A stretch of 64,000 nucleotides of DNA from Flammeovirgaceae bacterium UBA4465 (GCA_905182375.1 CAJJBF010000009.1:355984-419983), one strand, 5' to 3'; positions 1 through 8,178 are shown, counted from the first letter of the stretch. Numbers and translations: made by a program. Notes: generated from the letters alone by a model not told the origin.

Positions 1-1
1 T

Positions 2-1420
2 GTAGATGCAGCCGTCATCGGTAAGGTCAATTTAGCTACTGAAACAGAGTACAATCAAGTGGTCACTGCCGCTCAAGATGCTTTTTCAACATGGAGACTG
101 ATCCCTGCCCCTCAACGTGGTGAAATTGTTCGTCAAATTGGGAATGCCTTAAGAGAACAAAAAGAAGCTCTGGGTAAATTGGTTTCTTATGAAATGGGTA
201 AGTCACTTCAAGAGGGTTTAGGTGAGGTACAAGAAATGATAGACATATGTGACTTTGCCGTGGGATTGTCTCGCCAACTCTATGGCTTGACCATTCATTC
301 CGAACGACCCGCACACAGAATGTATGAACAATGGCATCCTTTAGGAGTCGTAGGTATTATTTCAGCCTTTAATTTTCCGGTAGCTGTTTGGGCCTGGAAC
401 AGCATGCTGGCCTGGGTTTGTGGAGATGTTTGCGTTTGGAAGCCCTCAGAAAAAGTGCCTTTAACGGCCATTGCTTGTCAAAAAATAGTACAAAAAATAT
501 TCGAAGCCAATGAAGTTCCCGCAGGTATCTGTGGCTTGGTCATCGGCGACGCCACCATAGGCAAAACCATGGCCGAAGATCCTCGCATCGCACTGATTTC
601 AGCCACAGGGTCAACCCGAATGGGAAAATCTGTAGCCGCTGCTGTGGGCGCTCGATTGGGAAAATCGATTTTAGAACTGGGGGGTAATAATGCCATGATC
701 ATCACCGAAAACGCGGACCTTGAAATCGCCATTCCTGGTGCTGTTTTTGGTGCCGTCGGTACCGCAGGACAACGATGTACCTCCACCCGAAGACTACTCA
801 TCCATGAGAGTCAATTTGAAGCTATGAAATCTAAATTAACCCATGCTTATCAACAAATTACCATTGGCAATCCTCTTGATGAACAATACCACATGGGCCC
901 ACTCATCGATCAAGATGCAGTAAAAGCTTATGAAACCGCACGCGTGAAGATCGCCGCTGAAGGTGGGAAAGTTGTAGTAGAAGGGGATGTATTGACCGGT
1001 ACCGGTTATGAATCAGGCTGCTATGTAAAACCCTGTATTTATGAGATGGCGCCACATCATCAAATGGTCCGTGAAGAAACCTTTGCCCCTATCTTGTATT
1101 TGACTAAATACAAAAATCTAGATGAGGCCATTCAAATTCAAAATAATGTGCCTCAAGGCCTATCGTCTGCGATCATGACCAACAACTTGCGTGAATCTGA
1201 ACTTTTCTTGTCTCATGCAGGCTCAGATTGTGGGATCGCCAATGTAAACATTGGTACTTCGGGTGCAGAAATAGGAGGCGCATTTGGCGGTGAAAAAGAA
1301 ACAGGTGGAGGAAGAGAGTCAGGTTCTGATGCTTGGAAAGCCTACATGCGAAGGCAAACCAATACGATTAATTATTCAAAAGAACTTCCCTTGGCACAGG
1401 GAATTAAATTTGACTTTTAA
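2..1420 (+). CDS. Aldehyde dehydrogenase, family 7 (alpha-aminoadipic semialdehyde dehydrogenase type), 5' partial
   Basis: NAD-dependent aldehyde dehydrogenase; the family oxidises alpha-aminoadipic semialdehyde (piperideine-6-carboxylate) in lysine breakdown. The reading frame is open to the left edge, so the N-terminus lies outside the window; 472 residues are visible of the roughly 510 usual for the family. The GTG at 59 is internal. Visible landmarks are WNSMLAW and CGDVCVWKPSEK in the cofactor domain, the glutamate motif ELGGNNAMI near codon 225, and the catalytic cysteine in GTAGQRCTSTRR. The glycine-rich C-terminal GGAFGGEKETGGGRESGSD is typical of antiquitin-like family 7 enzymes. 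It is followed at once by a GreA-like gene. Substrate is inferred from family resemblance; another semialdehyde is possible. Confidence 0.9.
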   Translation, partial: VDAAVIGKVNLATETEYNQVVTAAQDAFSTWRLIPAPQRGEIVRQIGNALREQKEALGKLVSYEMGKSLQEGLGEVQEMIDICDFAVGLSRQLYGLTIHSERPAHRMYEQWHPLGVVGIISAFNFPVAVWAWNSMLAWVCGDVCVWKPSEKVPLTAIACQKIVQKIFEANEVPAGICGLVIGDATIGKTMAEDPRIALISATGSTRMGKSVAAAVGARLGKSILELGGNNAMIITENADLEIAIPGAVFGAVGTAGQRCTSTRRLLIHESQFEAMKSKLTHAYQQITIGNPLDEQYHMGPLIDQDAVKAYETARVKIAAEGGKVVVEGDVLTGTGYESGCYVKPCIYEMAPHHQMVREETFAPILYLTKYKNLDEAIQIQNNVPQGLSSAIMTNNLRESELFLSHAGSDCGIANVNIGTSGAEIGGAFGGEKETGGGRESGSDAWKAYMRRQTNTINYSKELPLAQGIKFDF

Positions 1421-1425
1421 TTGTG

Positions 1426-1884
1426 ATGGACTTAGCCGCGCTAAAATTAAAGGTCCATCAAAAATGCTTATATCTCGCTTTAACAAAAATTGAAAGCTTA
1501 AAATCAGAATTGGTAGGCCTTCAAGAGGCGTCCAATCAAGACACCAAAAGTTCGGCAGGAGACAAATATGAAACCGGACGCTCGATGATTGTGCTTGAAA
1601 AAGAAAAATTAGGCGTTCAACTCATGGAAGCCTATAAGCTAAAAAAAGCTTTGGACTTGATCGACCTCGGTAAATCCATCAATAAAGTAAGCCTCGGAGC
1701 CTTAGTCAAAGAATCAAATAATTTTTATTATTTCTCTGCCAACTTTGGGGCCCTGGACATAGCCGATGTAAAAGTTTTTGCTCTTTCGACCTTATCTCCC
1801 ATCGGTCAAGCCATGCTGGGTAAAACGCCAGGGAGCTCATATATGTTTAGAGGTACTCAATGCCTTATTGAAACAGTTCATTAA
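1426..1884 (+). CDS. GreA/GreB-like C-terminal domain protein
   Basis: A small cytoplasmic protein of about 152 residues made of an N-terminal helical stretch (LTKIESLKSELVGLQEASNQ) and a C-terminal beta domain. The segment SSAGDKYETGRSMI followed by LSPIGQAMLGK matches a Bacteroidota family related to the C-terminal FKBP-like domain of transcript cleavage factors GreA/GreB; from memory, databases often call these proteins 3-oxoacyl-ACP synthase, which the sequence does not support because it is far too short and has no thiolase-fold motifs. ATG at 1426 is preferred; an in-frame GTG at 1423 lies right beside it. It starts six bases after the aldehyde dehydrogenase stop, suggesting cotranscription. 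Whether it binds RNA polymerase is unknown. Confidence 0.75.
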   Translation: MDLAALKLKVHQKCLYLALTKIESLKSELVGLQEASNQDTKSSAGDKYETGRSMIVLEKEKLGVQLMEAYKLKKALDLIDLGKSINKVSLGALVKESNNFYYFSANFGALDIADVKVFALSTLSPIGQAMLGKTPGSSYMFRGTQCLIETVH

Positions 1885-1960
1885 CGGCAGCGCTAAAAAA
1901 TTATAGATTATCAAATAATCCATGTATTTTTAAGAAAACAGAACTGCTTAATCATTGATT

Positions 1961-2371
1961 ATGAATCCTATTGAGCCGCATTCAAACAAAATAACGCTTC
2001 AATCTTCAACCCCTCAAACAATAAAATTGGCCGTCTATGGCACCCTGAGAAAAGGCTATGGCAACTATTACCATTTTCTTCAAGAATCATCCTTCTTAGG
2101 CATTTATACGACACAAAATAAGTATCGTTTAATCATTTCCGATTACCCCTGCGTCCTTCCCTACAACGGTGAAGGATACCACATCGTGGTCGATGTATTC
2201 GAAATAAATCTGCAAACCCTTATTGAGATCGATCAATTTGAAAACCATCCGATTGACTACGAACGCCATCAGATTTCACTTAATACAGGTACTATTGCCT
2301 GGATATATACCAGAGATATCACCGACAACGGCATCCATCTCAAAGAGTATTTAGAAAGAGGAAAGGCCTAG
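1961..2371 (+). CDS. Gamma-glutamylcyclotransferase-like (AIG2/GGCT fold) protein
   Basis: A protein of about 136 residues with the family hallmark VYGTLRKGYGNYYHF near residue 30, which forms the substrate loop of the GGCT fold, and an acidic residue in the EIDQFENHP segment matching the usual catalytic glutamate region followed by YERHQI. Members release 5-oxoproline from gamma-glutamyl compounds, but many bacterial members have no tested activity. The ATG at 1961 is preferred to an upstream in-frame TTG at 1955. The first 25 residues are not conserved-looking and could be an overlong N-terminus. It stands alone, 76 bases after the GreA-like gene. Confidence 0.8.
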   Translation: MNPIEPHSNKITLQSSTPQTIKLAVYGTLRKGYGNYYHFLQESSFLGIYTTQNKYRLIISDYPCVLPYNGEGYHIVVDVFEINLQTLIEIDQFENHPIDYERHQISLNTGTIAWIYTRDITDNGIHLKEYLERGKA

Positions 2372-2556
2372 TCTAAAAAATTTTCAATAACTTTCGATCT
2401 TCTTTATTGAGTTTCTAAATATCAAAAGAAGAATATATTATTCTTTGAGCCTATTGAAGGCAAGTAAATCTGATTAGAAAAGGTACATTTAATGTAGATA
2501 AGACTACAAATAAGAACTTATTTTATCATTTAACAAACCACTAAAATAACCACGTT

Positions 2557-3279
2557 ATGAGACTTTTAATTCTATTTTTAATGTTTTCAACCTCTGTGAT
2601 GGCACAGGAAACCATGATCTATGAAAACATAATCCTGACCCCTAACAAAAAATTAGAGGGTAAATTAATCTCAGGTGTAAAATTACATAATGCAAAATAT
2701 CACACGGGAGGCAAAAGCACAGCCAGTCTTTACAGCATCTTGACAGGACCCAACTCCGGAAAATTTGTTTGGTTAGATGGACCTATGACCTATGCCGATT
2801 TAGACCAACAACCTGATGCCGCACACATGGCAGATTGGGGTAAAAATATCCAAAGCTACATCACTGATGAGAAGATTAAGCATGCAAAACTTCACTGGGA
2901 GGCCAGTTATACTCCAGCAGAATTCGGCAGTTCAGATTATCTTTTGATCAGAACCTTCAAATTGAACAATAAGGCCAATAGTATGGCAAAAGTACTGGAG
3001 GCCATTACCAAAATTAAGGAGGTGCTGGTGGCCACAAATGCATCCATAGTACGCCGGGTTTATGTCAGCCCTTTCCGCTCTGAAAATGGAGAGGATATCT
3101 CATTGGTTTATCCTTTTAAATCATTTACGCGATTTGAAAAGAGCAATGGCCTACCTGAAAATTTTGCTGCCAGTTATGAAGAAATCAATGGTATGGGTAG
3201 CTGGAGAAGAGACATCGCAGAGGTACTTGAAACCTATACCAACGGTAGATACGATGAGATAAGGGTACTCCAAAAATAA
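2557..3279 (+). CDS. Secreted hypothetical protein, member 1 of a paralogous two-repeat family
   Basis: Function unknown. About 240 residues with a clear Sec signal peptide (MRLLILFLMFSTSVMAQ, cleavage near residue 16). The mature part seems to hold two similar halves: the first contains SGKFVWLDGPMTYADLD and HMADWGKNIQ, the second starts at YLLIRTFKL and contains ITKIKEVLVA. This pattern of a beta strand, a helix and a tryptophan-bearing strand recalls proteins with two ferredoxin-like (dimeric alpha-beta barrel) units such as ABM or NIPSNAP domains, but this is a fold guess. It is the most divergent of four like proteins encoded up to 7548. It ends at a strong hairpin terminator and seems to be its own transcription unit. 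Confidence 0.65.
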   Translation: MRLLILFLMFSTSVMAQETMIYENIILTPNKKLEGKLISGVKLHNAKYHTGGKSTASLYSILTGPNSGKFVWLDGPMTYADLDQQPDAAHMADWGKNIQSYITDEKIKHAKLHWEASYTPAEFGSSDYLLIRTFKLNNKANSMAKVLEAITKIKEVLVATNASIVRRVYVSPFRSENGEDISLVYPFKSFTRFEKSNGLPENFAASYEEINGMGSWRRDIAEVLETYTNGRYDEIRVLQK

Positions 3280-3335
3280 TGGGTCTCAGTATCTGATTGA
3301 ACTCAAAGATTCAGTTTCAAATCAGTCAATATATA

Positions 3336-3368
3336 TAAAAAAGGGTGGCGATCAAGCACCCTTTTTTA
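3336..3368 (+). terminator. Rho-independent terminator after the first secreted paralogue
   Basis: A perfect 12-bp stem (3336-3347 with 3357-3368) around a 9-base loop. GGGTG/CACCC forms the core and the A-run on the left arm pairs with the T-run on the right, so it could work in both directions, although only the upstream + strand gene is close. Confidence 0.9.
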
Positions 3369-3550
3369 TGCTGATCCGCATATGAAAAAGGGCCAGACAT
3401 TACTCCCAAATAAATCTTTGAAGAGACTTATTGAATCCTTGTATTAAAGATTCATTTTTAAAACCCTTACTTCGACATAGGTTCAATTTTTGCTAAAACC
3501 TTTGATCGATCCCAAAAGATGTAATAAATTGAAACTAAAAGATTCTTTCA

Positions 3551-4294
3551 ATGAAATATTTAATACTTACTTTATCCATCTGCTTCTGCCTAAATGTATG
3601 GGGACAAGATAATAACACGTACCTGAGACTTACCTTCATCAAAGCCAAAGAAGGAAGTAATTATCGGGAAAATCTAACACAAAAATTTGCACGCCTCCAC
3701 AAGCAACGCATTGAAGATGGAATCATCAATGGTTGGGATTTATGGCAAGTCGTCAACTCTCGCCAAACACCTTTCAGTCATGTCATTGTCACCTTGGTGG
3801 AGCTATCTAAGATGGACAGTCTTTACTCGGGCGTAAATATGCAAAAAGTCTTTCCTGATATGACCGATGGGGATCTTGAAAACTTCTATGAGGAGAATAT
3901 TAAAAGTCGAGATATTATTGGGGATTATATCATAACCTCCATTAAAAGTATTTCAAATACCAATAGTAGCCCTGATGAATTTATGGTGATGAATTTCATG
4001 AAGGTTAAGGAAGGCAAATTCAAGACTTTCGAAAATATGGAAATAGATTTAGCAATGGCGGTCATGCCTGATGAAAAATTCAGAACGGGTTGGACTTTAC
4101 AAAAAAGAATTGATAAGTATGGCACTGACTTGTATTGGAATTACCTGACCGTAGATTGGTATGCCAAATATTCGGATTACATCAAAGCATCATCAATGCC
4201 TGCCGTCGACGCAGATAAGAATTATCAATCCATGATGGGTATCAGGGACCTCCGCGATCGTGCCGTTCTCCGAAAAATAATGTCTGTCAGGTGA
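3551..4294 (+). CDS. Secreted hypothetical protein, member 2 of a paralogous two-repeat family
   Basis: Function unknown. About 247 residues with a signal peptide (MKYLILTLSICFCLNVWGQ, cleavage near residue 19). Two like halves are visible: the first begins YLRLTFIKAKEGSNY and has GIINGWDLWQVVN, the second begins EFMVMNFMKVKEGKF and has FRTGWTLQKRI. The repeated scheme, a strand ending in KxKEG, a long helix, then a GW-containing strand, resembles a duplicated dimeric alpha-beta barrel (ABM/NIPSNAP-like); this is an inference from pattern only. Similar spacing occurs in the neighbours starting at 5973 and 6799. No catalytic residues stand out. The 270 bases upstream hold the terminator of the previous gene and no clear promoter. 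Confidence 0.7.
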   Translation: MKYLILTLSICFCLNVWGQDNNTYLRLTFIKAKEGSNYRENLTQKFARLHKQRIEDGIINGWDLWQVVNSRQTPFSHVIVTLVELSKMDSLYSGVNMQKVFPDMTDGDLENFYEENIKSRDIIGDYIITSIKSISNTNSSPDEFMVMNFMKVKEGKFKTFENMEIDLAMAVMPDEKFRTGWTLQKRIDKYGTDLYWNYLTVDWYAKYSDYIKASSMPAVDADKNYQSMMGIRDLRDRAVLRKIMSVR

Positions 4295-4520
4295 CTTTTA
4301 TTGTGAACTTAAATATGAGTAGCCTGAATTAAATGAGATCAAAAATCACTGACTCTCATCTGGTTTATTGTTGAGAAATGGAACTAATTAGAGCGATTTT
4401 CAGCTTAATATAAGGGGCTAAATGTTGAATAAAGAAAAAGAAATATGATCCGGGTCTACTCAGGACAGCCACAAATAAATGAGGAAAAATCAACAGACAA
4501 TATATTCCTCAAAATAAGCT

Positions 4521-5639
4521 TTACTCCAGTTTAAGAAAGTCTAAATCAACCACCCAATAAATAATTTCAATCTCTTTCTCTTTCGCAGTCAAAATTGAAT
4601 CTAATAAATGTTGTGCTCCTTCAACGCGAGCCCTGTGTTCAGCTAATTGTCCCGTCACATTGTCAAAGTTCTTAAGTCTTCGACGAAGATTGTTTTTCAT
4701 GTAGTAATCTTTTTGAATGTACTCTGTATTATCAAACCAAAATTCATTGTATTGAGTCTCAGTACTTCCAATATCTAACACCCACTTATTTGAAATACGT
4801 GCCACAAAATCATCGACTATGCTCTGATCAATCTTATAAGCATTCTCTTTAATAAAAAACAAATCGCTCCCCGAATAAATCTTAGTTAATTCATGCTCTA
4901 AAGTATCATCTAAAAATCGGAAGGTTCCGTCGAGCTGAACTGAGTTGTATGTAACCTCTGGTGGATCAAAAGGCATAACTTCCTCATAAAGACTCAACGG
5001 AGCGATGGCGAAAGCCTCTTCTCCCTCACCATACATGATCAAAAAAACAGAATCAGAATCTTCCTCCCATGAATAATATTGATTCATAAAAAATTCATGG
5101 TAAATTGATAAATTACCAACATGTTCATCGATGTACAAAAGAATATCCTGTAATTCAACTTTCAATTTCTTCATGTTGTTGATATTGTCATCACGGTGAT
5201 TACTGTCCTCTCTTTTTTGATCTACTGCCAAGGACAGAAATACACCAAAAAAAATGGCCATAAACTCAATGAACATTTTTTTGGCCCGATCGAAGAAATC
5301 TCGAAAACTAAACTTATCACCGATGGTGAAGAGTTTAAGAAACCAATTCAGTTCTTTTACCGGTATTTCATGTTCATCGTAATCTTTTTTATGCTTATTT
5401 TTTTTTGACCTTTCCTTCGAGTGATCTTCAACAAAATGATCACCTTCTTTAGTTGATAAATTAGAACGCTGAGATAAGGCTTCGTAGGCTGCACTCACTT
5501 TAGCTAACTGCTCTACAAAAAAGGTTTCATTATTGTTGGTAATAGGATCCAACTCTTTACTTAACCGGTCATAAGCTTCTTGAATCTCTTCTTGAGAAGC
5601 TCCTTTCTTAAGCCCAAGGGTTTTATACTTCGCTTTCAT
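4521..5639 (-). CDS. Membrane protein with a J-domain-like N-terminus lacking HPD, DUF6090-like body
   Basis: About 372 residues. The first 55 resemble a J domain (YKTLGLKKGASQEEIQEAYDRL, then KVSAAYEALSQ), but the HPD tripeptide needed to stimulate Hsp70 ATPase is absent: the aligned position reads LDPITNN. Residues 60-85 are highly charged. One membrane segment lies near residues 130-147 (MAIFFGVFLSLAVDQ), followed by KREDSNHRDD and a long acidic helical C-terminal region, a layout that recalls the Bacteroidota DUF6090 family. ATG at 5639 is preferred to an in-frame TTG at 5648. It is transcribed against the secreted paralogues on both sides. Function unknown; without HPD it is unlikely to be a normal DnaJ cochaperone. 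Confidence 0.6.
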   Translation of the reverse strand: MKAKYKTLGLKKGASQEEIQEAYDRLSKELDPITNNNETFFVEQLAKVSAAYEALSQRSNLSTKEGDHFVEDHSKERSKKNKHKKDYDEHEIPVKELNWFLKLFTIGDKFSFRDFFDRAKKMFIEFMAIFFGVFLSLAVDQKREDSNHRDDNINNMKKLKVELQDILLYIDEHVGNLSIYHEFFMNQYYSWEEDSDSVFLIMYGEGEEAFAIAPLSLYEEVMPFDPPEVTYNSVQLDGTFRFLDDTLEHELTKIYSGSDLFFIKENAYKIDQSIVDDFVARISNKWVLDIGSTETQYNEFWFDNTEYIQKDYYMKNNLRRRLKNFDNVTGQLAEHRARVEGAQHLLDSILTAKEKEIEIIYWVVDLDFLKLE

Positions 5640-5915
5640 TAGCAGCAAATTAAACTGATAATTCCTTCATAAGATAAATTTGACAAGATAATAAATAAAA
5701 TCTGAATGTGAAATAATAGGGTCTGGCTTAAGAAAAGACTACTCTCAATAGAATGATTAATTACAATAGCTCAGAGACAAGTAAAAAATATTGACCAATA
5801 AATCAGATCCTTTTAATCCAATCCACTTTAAAAAAAAGAATGCTGATTAAATAATTCGCTCAAATTTGAGGGCAGTATAGGCCTTTTTAGTAACACATTA
5901 ATTTTTGAAATATTA

Positions 5916-5944
5916 TTTGAATATCACCAATTAATATATATTTG
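5916..5944 (+). promoter_or_regulatory. Bacteroidota-type promoter for the third secreted paralogue
   Basis: TTTG at 5916-5919, a 17-base spacer, and TATATTTG at 5937-5944 fit the Bacteroidota sigma-A pattern (TTTG, then TAnnTTTG). The start codon follows 28 bases later. The rest of the AT-rich gap from 5640 to 5972 shows nothing else recognisable. Confidence 0.6.
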
Positions 5945-5972
5945 ATATTTGAACCTTTAAACCAACATAAAA

Positions 5973-6737
5973 ATGAGAAAATTATTTATTTCAATGGTAC
6001 TCGCCTTGAGTACCTTCATGATTCAAGCACAAGAGGATGGCGTGTATTCAATGCATTTTGTAAGAATAGAAGGCAATACAGCCGACTTTGAAAAAGTTCA
6101 ATCTATGTACATGCAAAAAGTAGCCAAGCAAGCTACTGAAAAAGGGGATATCACCTTTTGGGCATTTCTGAAGCATGTAACCATGGACAATATTGACGAT
6201 GAAGAGAGATACAACTATGTATTCGTTCAGTCAAATACCAGTATTGAAGCGATGCTTAGTGAAAAGAATAGCTGGTGGAATCATGCTGCTGATGTACTTA
6301 GTACAGAAGAACAAGCCCTTGTCAGTGCCCTGAGTGCAACCCATACCTGGACGGCTGATTCAAGACATATCTATATAGATGAAGGTAGTATTGCTAAAGG
6401 ACTGGGAGGTTTTATTCAATTCAATTTTGCCCGTCCAGAAAATGTTGACGGCTTCATCCAAGAAAATTTAACATTGTGGAAACCCTATTTCGAAAAAACT
6501 ATGGATAGCATGGGCATGGTCAATTGGGGTGTTGGTAGAAAACTAGCTCCATTAGGCGCCAATTGGGCCAAAGTATCTACATGGGATATGTTTAATACGC
6601 TGGAAGATTTAATGAAATATCGAATTGGTTACAAGCTTCCAGCAGATCTGCTAAAAAAATCTAAAATGAAGGATCACAATCCCGATGGTTTTATGATGAC
6701 GCCTATTTTTCAGATGATCGCAAACTCTGCACAATAA
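5973..6737 (+). CDS. Secreted hypothetical protein, member 3 of a paralogous two-repeat family
   Basis: Function unknown. About 254 residues with a signal peptide (MRKLFISMVLALSTFMIQAQ). First half: VYSMHFVRIEGNTADFEKV, a helix with KQATEKGDITFWAFLKHV, then YNYVFVQSNTSIEAML and NSWWNHAADVL. Second half: GFIQFNFARPENVDGFIQ, then MGMVNWGVGRKLAP. The next locus (6799-7548) matches it block by block, including NYVFV/NYIFV, SWWN/DWWS, and MVNWGVGRK/LKAWGVGTK, so the two are clear paralogues. The duplicated strand-helix-strand plan suggests two ferredoxin-like units. A good promoter lies at 5916-5944. No enzymatic motif is seen. Confidence 0.75.
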   Translation: MRKLFISMVLALSTFMIQAQEDGVYSMHFVRIEGNTADFEKVQSMYMQKVAKQATEKGDITFWAFLKHVTMDNIDDEERYNYVFVQSNTSIEAMLSEKNSWWNHAADVLSTEEQALVSALSATHTWTADSRHIYIDEGSIAKGLGGFIQFNFARPENVDGFIQENLTLWKPYFEKTMDSMGMVNWGVGRKLAPLGANWAKVSTWDMFNTLEDLMKYRIGYKLPADLLKKSKMKDHNPDGFMMTPIFQMIANSAQ

Positions 6738-6798
6738 AATACGTTGATAAACCATTAAATTTTCAAACTTTTTTTTAGACCTTAAAAAACCAAAAATC

Positions 6799-7548
6799 AT
6801 AAAAAAAATTTTAATATTTATAGGATTGTCATGCCTAGTTTTAATGAGCCAAGCGTAAGCCGTTTACCATTTAAATGGCGTTCGAATATCACCTGAAAAT
6901 CAAGCGCTCTTTGAGAAAATTGAAGTAGATTATGTCTCCAAAGTTGCGCAAGATGCGGTCAATAAAGGCCAACTGGTCAACTGGGCACTCATCAAGTTGG
7001 ATGAAACCATAGGTGAGGCCAATACGGGCTAAAACTATATTTTTGTTAATGGCTTCGTCAGCATTGATGCTATGAATGAAAACACCGATTGGTGGTCCAA
7101 TACCAAAGCCATCGTAGGGGTTGATCCCGACATATTGTATCGCGATTTGAGAGAAGAATCCGGTATCTATTACTACCAAAGGCAAATGGAAATTGCTCCC
7201 ACTGAGGCCTTCGAATATGCAATTATGAATTTTGGTCACGCCAATGATCTAGAAGGATATTTGAAAGGCGAGAAGGCATGGATGGCTTATCATAAAAAAA
7301 ACATGAGCAAAACAGGTTTGAAAGCATGGGGTGTAGGTACTAAATTTCTCCCTGTCAATGCCAACCAGACCACCAATGTTATGACCTGGAATGCGTTTGC
7401 TACTAAAGCCGCGGCCATGAAAGTACTGGCCAATGATATTGATGGTTTAGGAGATTGGCCTCAAACCAACCTTAATGAAATCATGCCTGATGGATGGGAA
7501 ACCATCGTTTTAGGTCAAATTTTATCTGCCACAAGTCCCGCACAATAA
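6799..7548 (+). pseudogene. Inactivated member 4 of the secreted two-repeat family
   Basis: Translating frame 1 from 6799 gives a full-length homologue of the previous gene with no indels, but three disabling changes. The start position reads ATA (6799-6801) directly before KKILIFIGLSCLVLMSQA; TAA at 6856-6858 stands where the paralogues have the glutamine after the signal peptide cleavage site (QAQ); and TAA at 7030-7032 interrupts before NYIFVNGF. Each is explained by a single transition (G to A or C to T). Downstream the frame is clean to the stop at 7546-7548 and an ATG at 7072 could still start a 158-residue C-terminal fragment without a signal peptide. Its good preservation suggests recent loss, or base-call errors. 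Confidence 0.8.
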
Positions 7549-7551
7549 TGA

Positions 7552-7589
7552 AAAAAAGCCTCTTTGTAATTTTTTATGGGGGCTTTTTT
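7552..7589 (+). terminator. Rho-independent terminator after the inactivated paralogue
   Basis: An 11-bp stem (7552-7562 with 7579-7589, one G-T pair) built from A6-GCCTC and GGGGC-T6, with a 16-base loop, placed three bases after the stop codon. The intact terminator supports the view that 6799-7548 was a real gene. Confidence 0.85.
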
Positions 7590-7783
7590 ATGTACTCTTA
7601 AAAGTTTTTAAGTTATCCTTAATTGTATCCTTCAAGCTCGAGAACTTTTTTGTTAATTTATTTACAAAAACAAGTAGTCAATCATAATTTTGGATAAAAG
7701 ATTAAAGGAAATAACAGAAATCAATTCTTTTTTAGTTACATTTAAGTAAAGAAATGAAAAAATTGTAACAAATAATAGAAATT

Positions 7784-7990
7784 ATGAAAAAAATTATAGC
7801 CACTTTTATATCACTCTTTATGTTCTCAATGATTCAAGCTTCACCTAGTGATCTCTCATTAAGCCATAGCGAAAATGCGGTTTTAACTGACCTAAAGCTA
7901 AATGAAGGAACGTCTTTTGTCGCTTCGAAAGAAATGCCAAGGAAGAAAAGATCAAGATCAGGTAAGAAAAGTAGGAGGATTAGAAAATAA
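7784..7990 (+). CDS. Small secreted protein with a strongly basic C-terminal tail
   Basis: Unknown function. 68 residues with a signal peptide (MKKIIATFISLFMFSMIQAS, cleavage near residue 19), leaving a mature peptide of about 49 residues. The first half of the mature part is polar and mildly acidic; the last 19 residues are almost all Lys, Arg and Ser (PRKKRSRSGKKSRRIRK). That tail could bind nucleic acid, polyanionic polysaccharide or membranes, or be a processing region; none of this is shown. ATG at 7784 is the only good start. It is 235 bases after the previous terminator and is followed by three successive hairpins, so it is a separate short transcript. A spurious ORF is possible but the signal peptide argues for a gene. 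Confidence 0.6.
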   Translation: MKKIIATFISLFMFSMIQASPSDLSLSHSENAVLTDLKLNEGTSFVASKEMPRKKRSRSGKKSRRIRK

Positions 7991-8010
7991 GACTAGAAGT
8001 ACCGATATTC

Positions 8011-8038
8011 GACTTGAAGATTAATTTAAGTCTTTTTT
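8011..8038 (+). terminator. Terminator after the small basic secreted protein
   Basis: GACTTGAA (8011-8018) pairs with TTTAAGTC (8025-8032 region, one G-T pair) around a 6-base loop, followed by a run of six T. It sits 20 bases after the stop codon. Confidence 0.75.
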
Positions 8039-8057
8039 CCTTTTAGAAAAATACATA

Positions 8058-8102
8058 AAAAGGTCTAGTATTTATTCCAAAATGATAACAACTAGACCTT
8101 TT
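8058..8102 (+). terminator. Second hairpin, terminator-like on both strands
   Basis: AAAAGGTCTAGT (8058-8069) pairs perfectly with ACTAGACCTTTT (8091-8102) around a 21-base loop. A on the left and T on the right make it symmetrical, as expected between convergent genes. Confidence 0.7.
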
Positions 8103-8144
8103 ATTCAATTAATATCATGATAAAATGATATTTACAAAAAAAAC

Positions 8145-8178
8145 AAAAACTCATACCACCGCTGTGGTATGAGTTTTT
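8145..8178 (-). terminator. Third hairpin, strong bidirectional terminator between convergent genes
   Basis: A perfect 15-bp stem (8145-8159 with 8164-8178) closed by a CGCT tetraloop; the core CTCATACCAC/GTGGTATGAG is flanked by A5 and T5. It most likely ends the minus-strand CotH gene, whose stop is at 8270, and may back up the + strand terminators. Confidence 0.85.

Noticed and set aside
6889-7239. 116-residue minus-strand reading frame opposite the broken paralogue
   Set aside because: It is the complement of the real coding frame, has no ribosome site or conserved motif, and lies inside the pseudogene.
2557-7548. The secreted cluster as a toxin-immunity or phage-defence system
   Set aside because: No nuclease, pore or nucleotide-signal motif is visible and every intact member has a signal peptide; the idea has no support from sequence.
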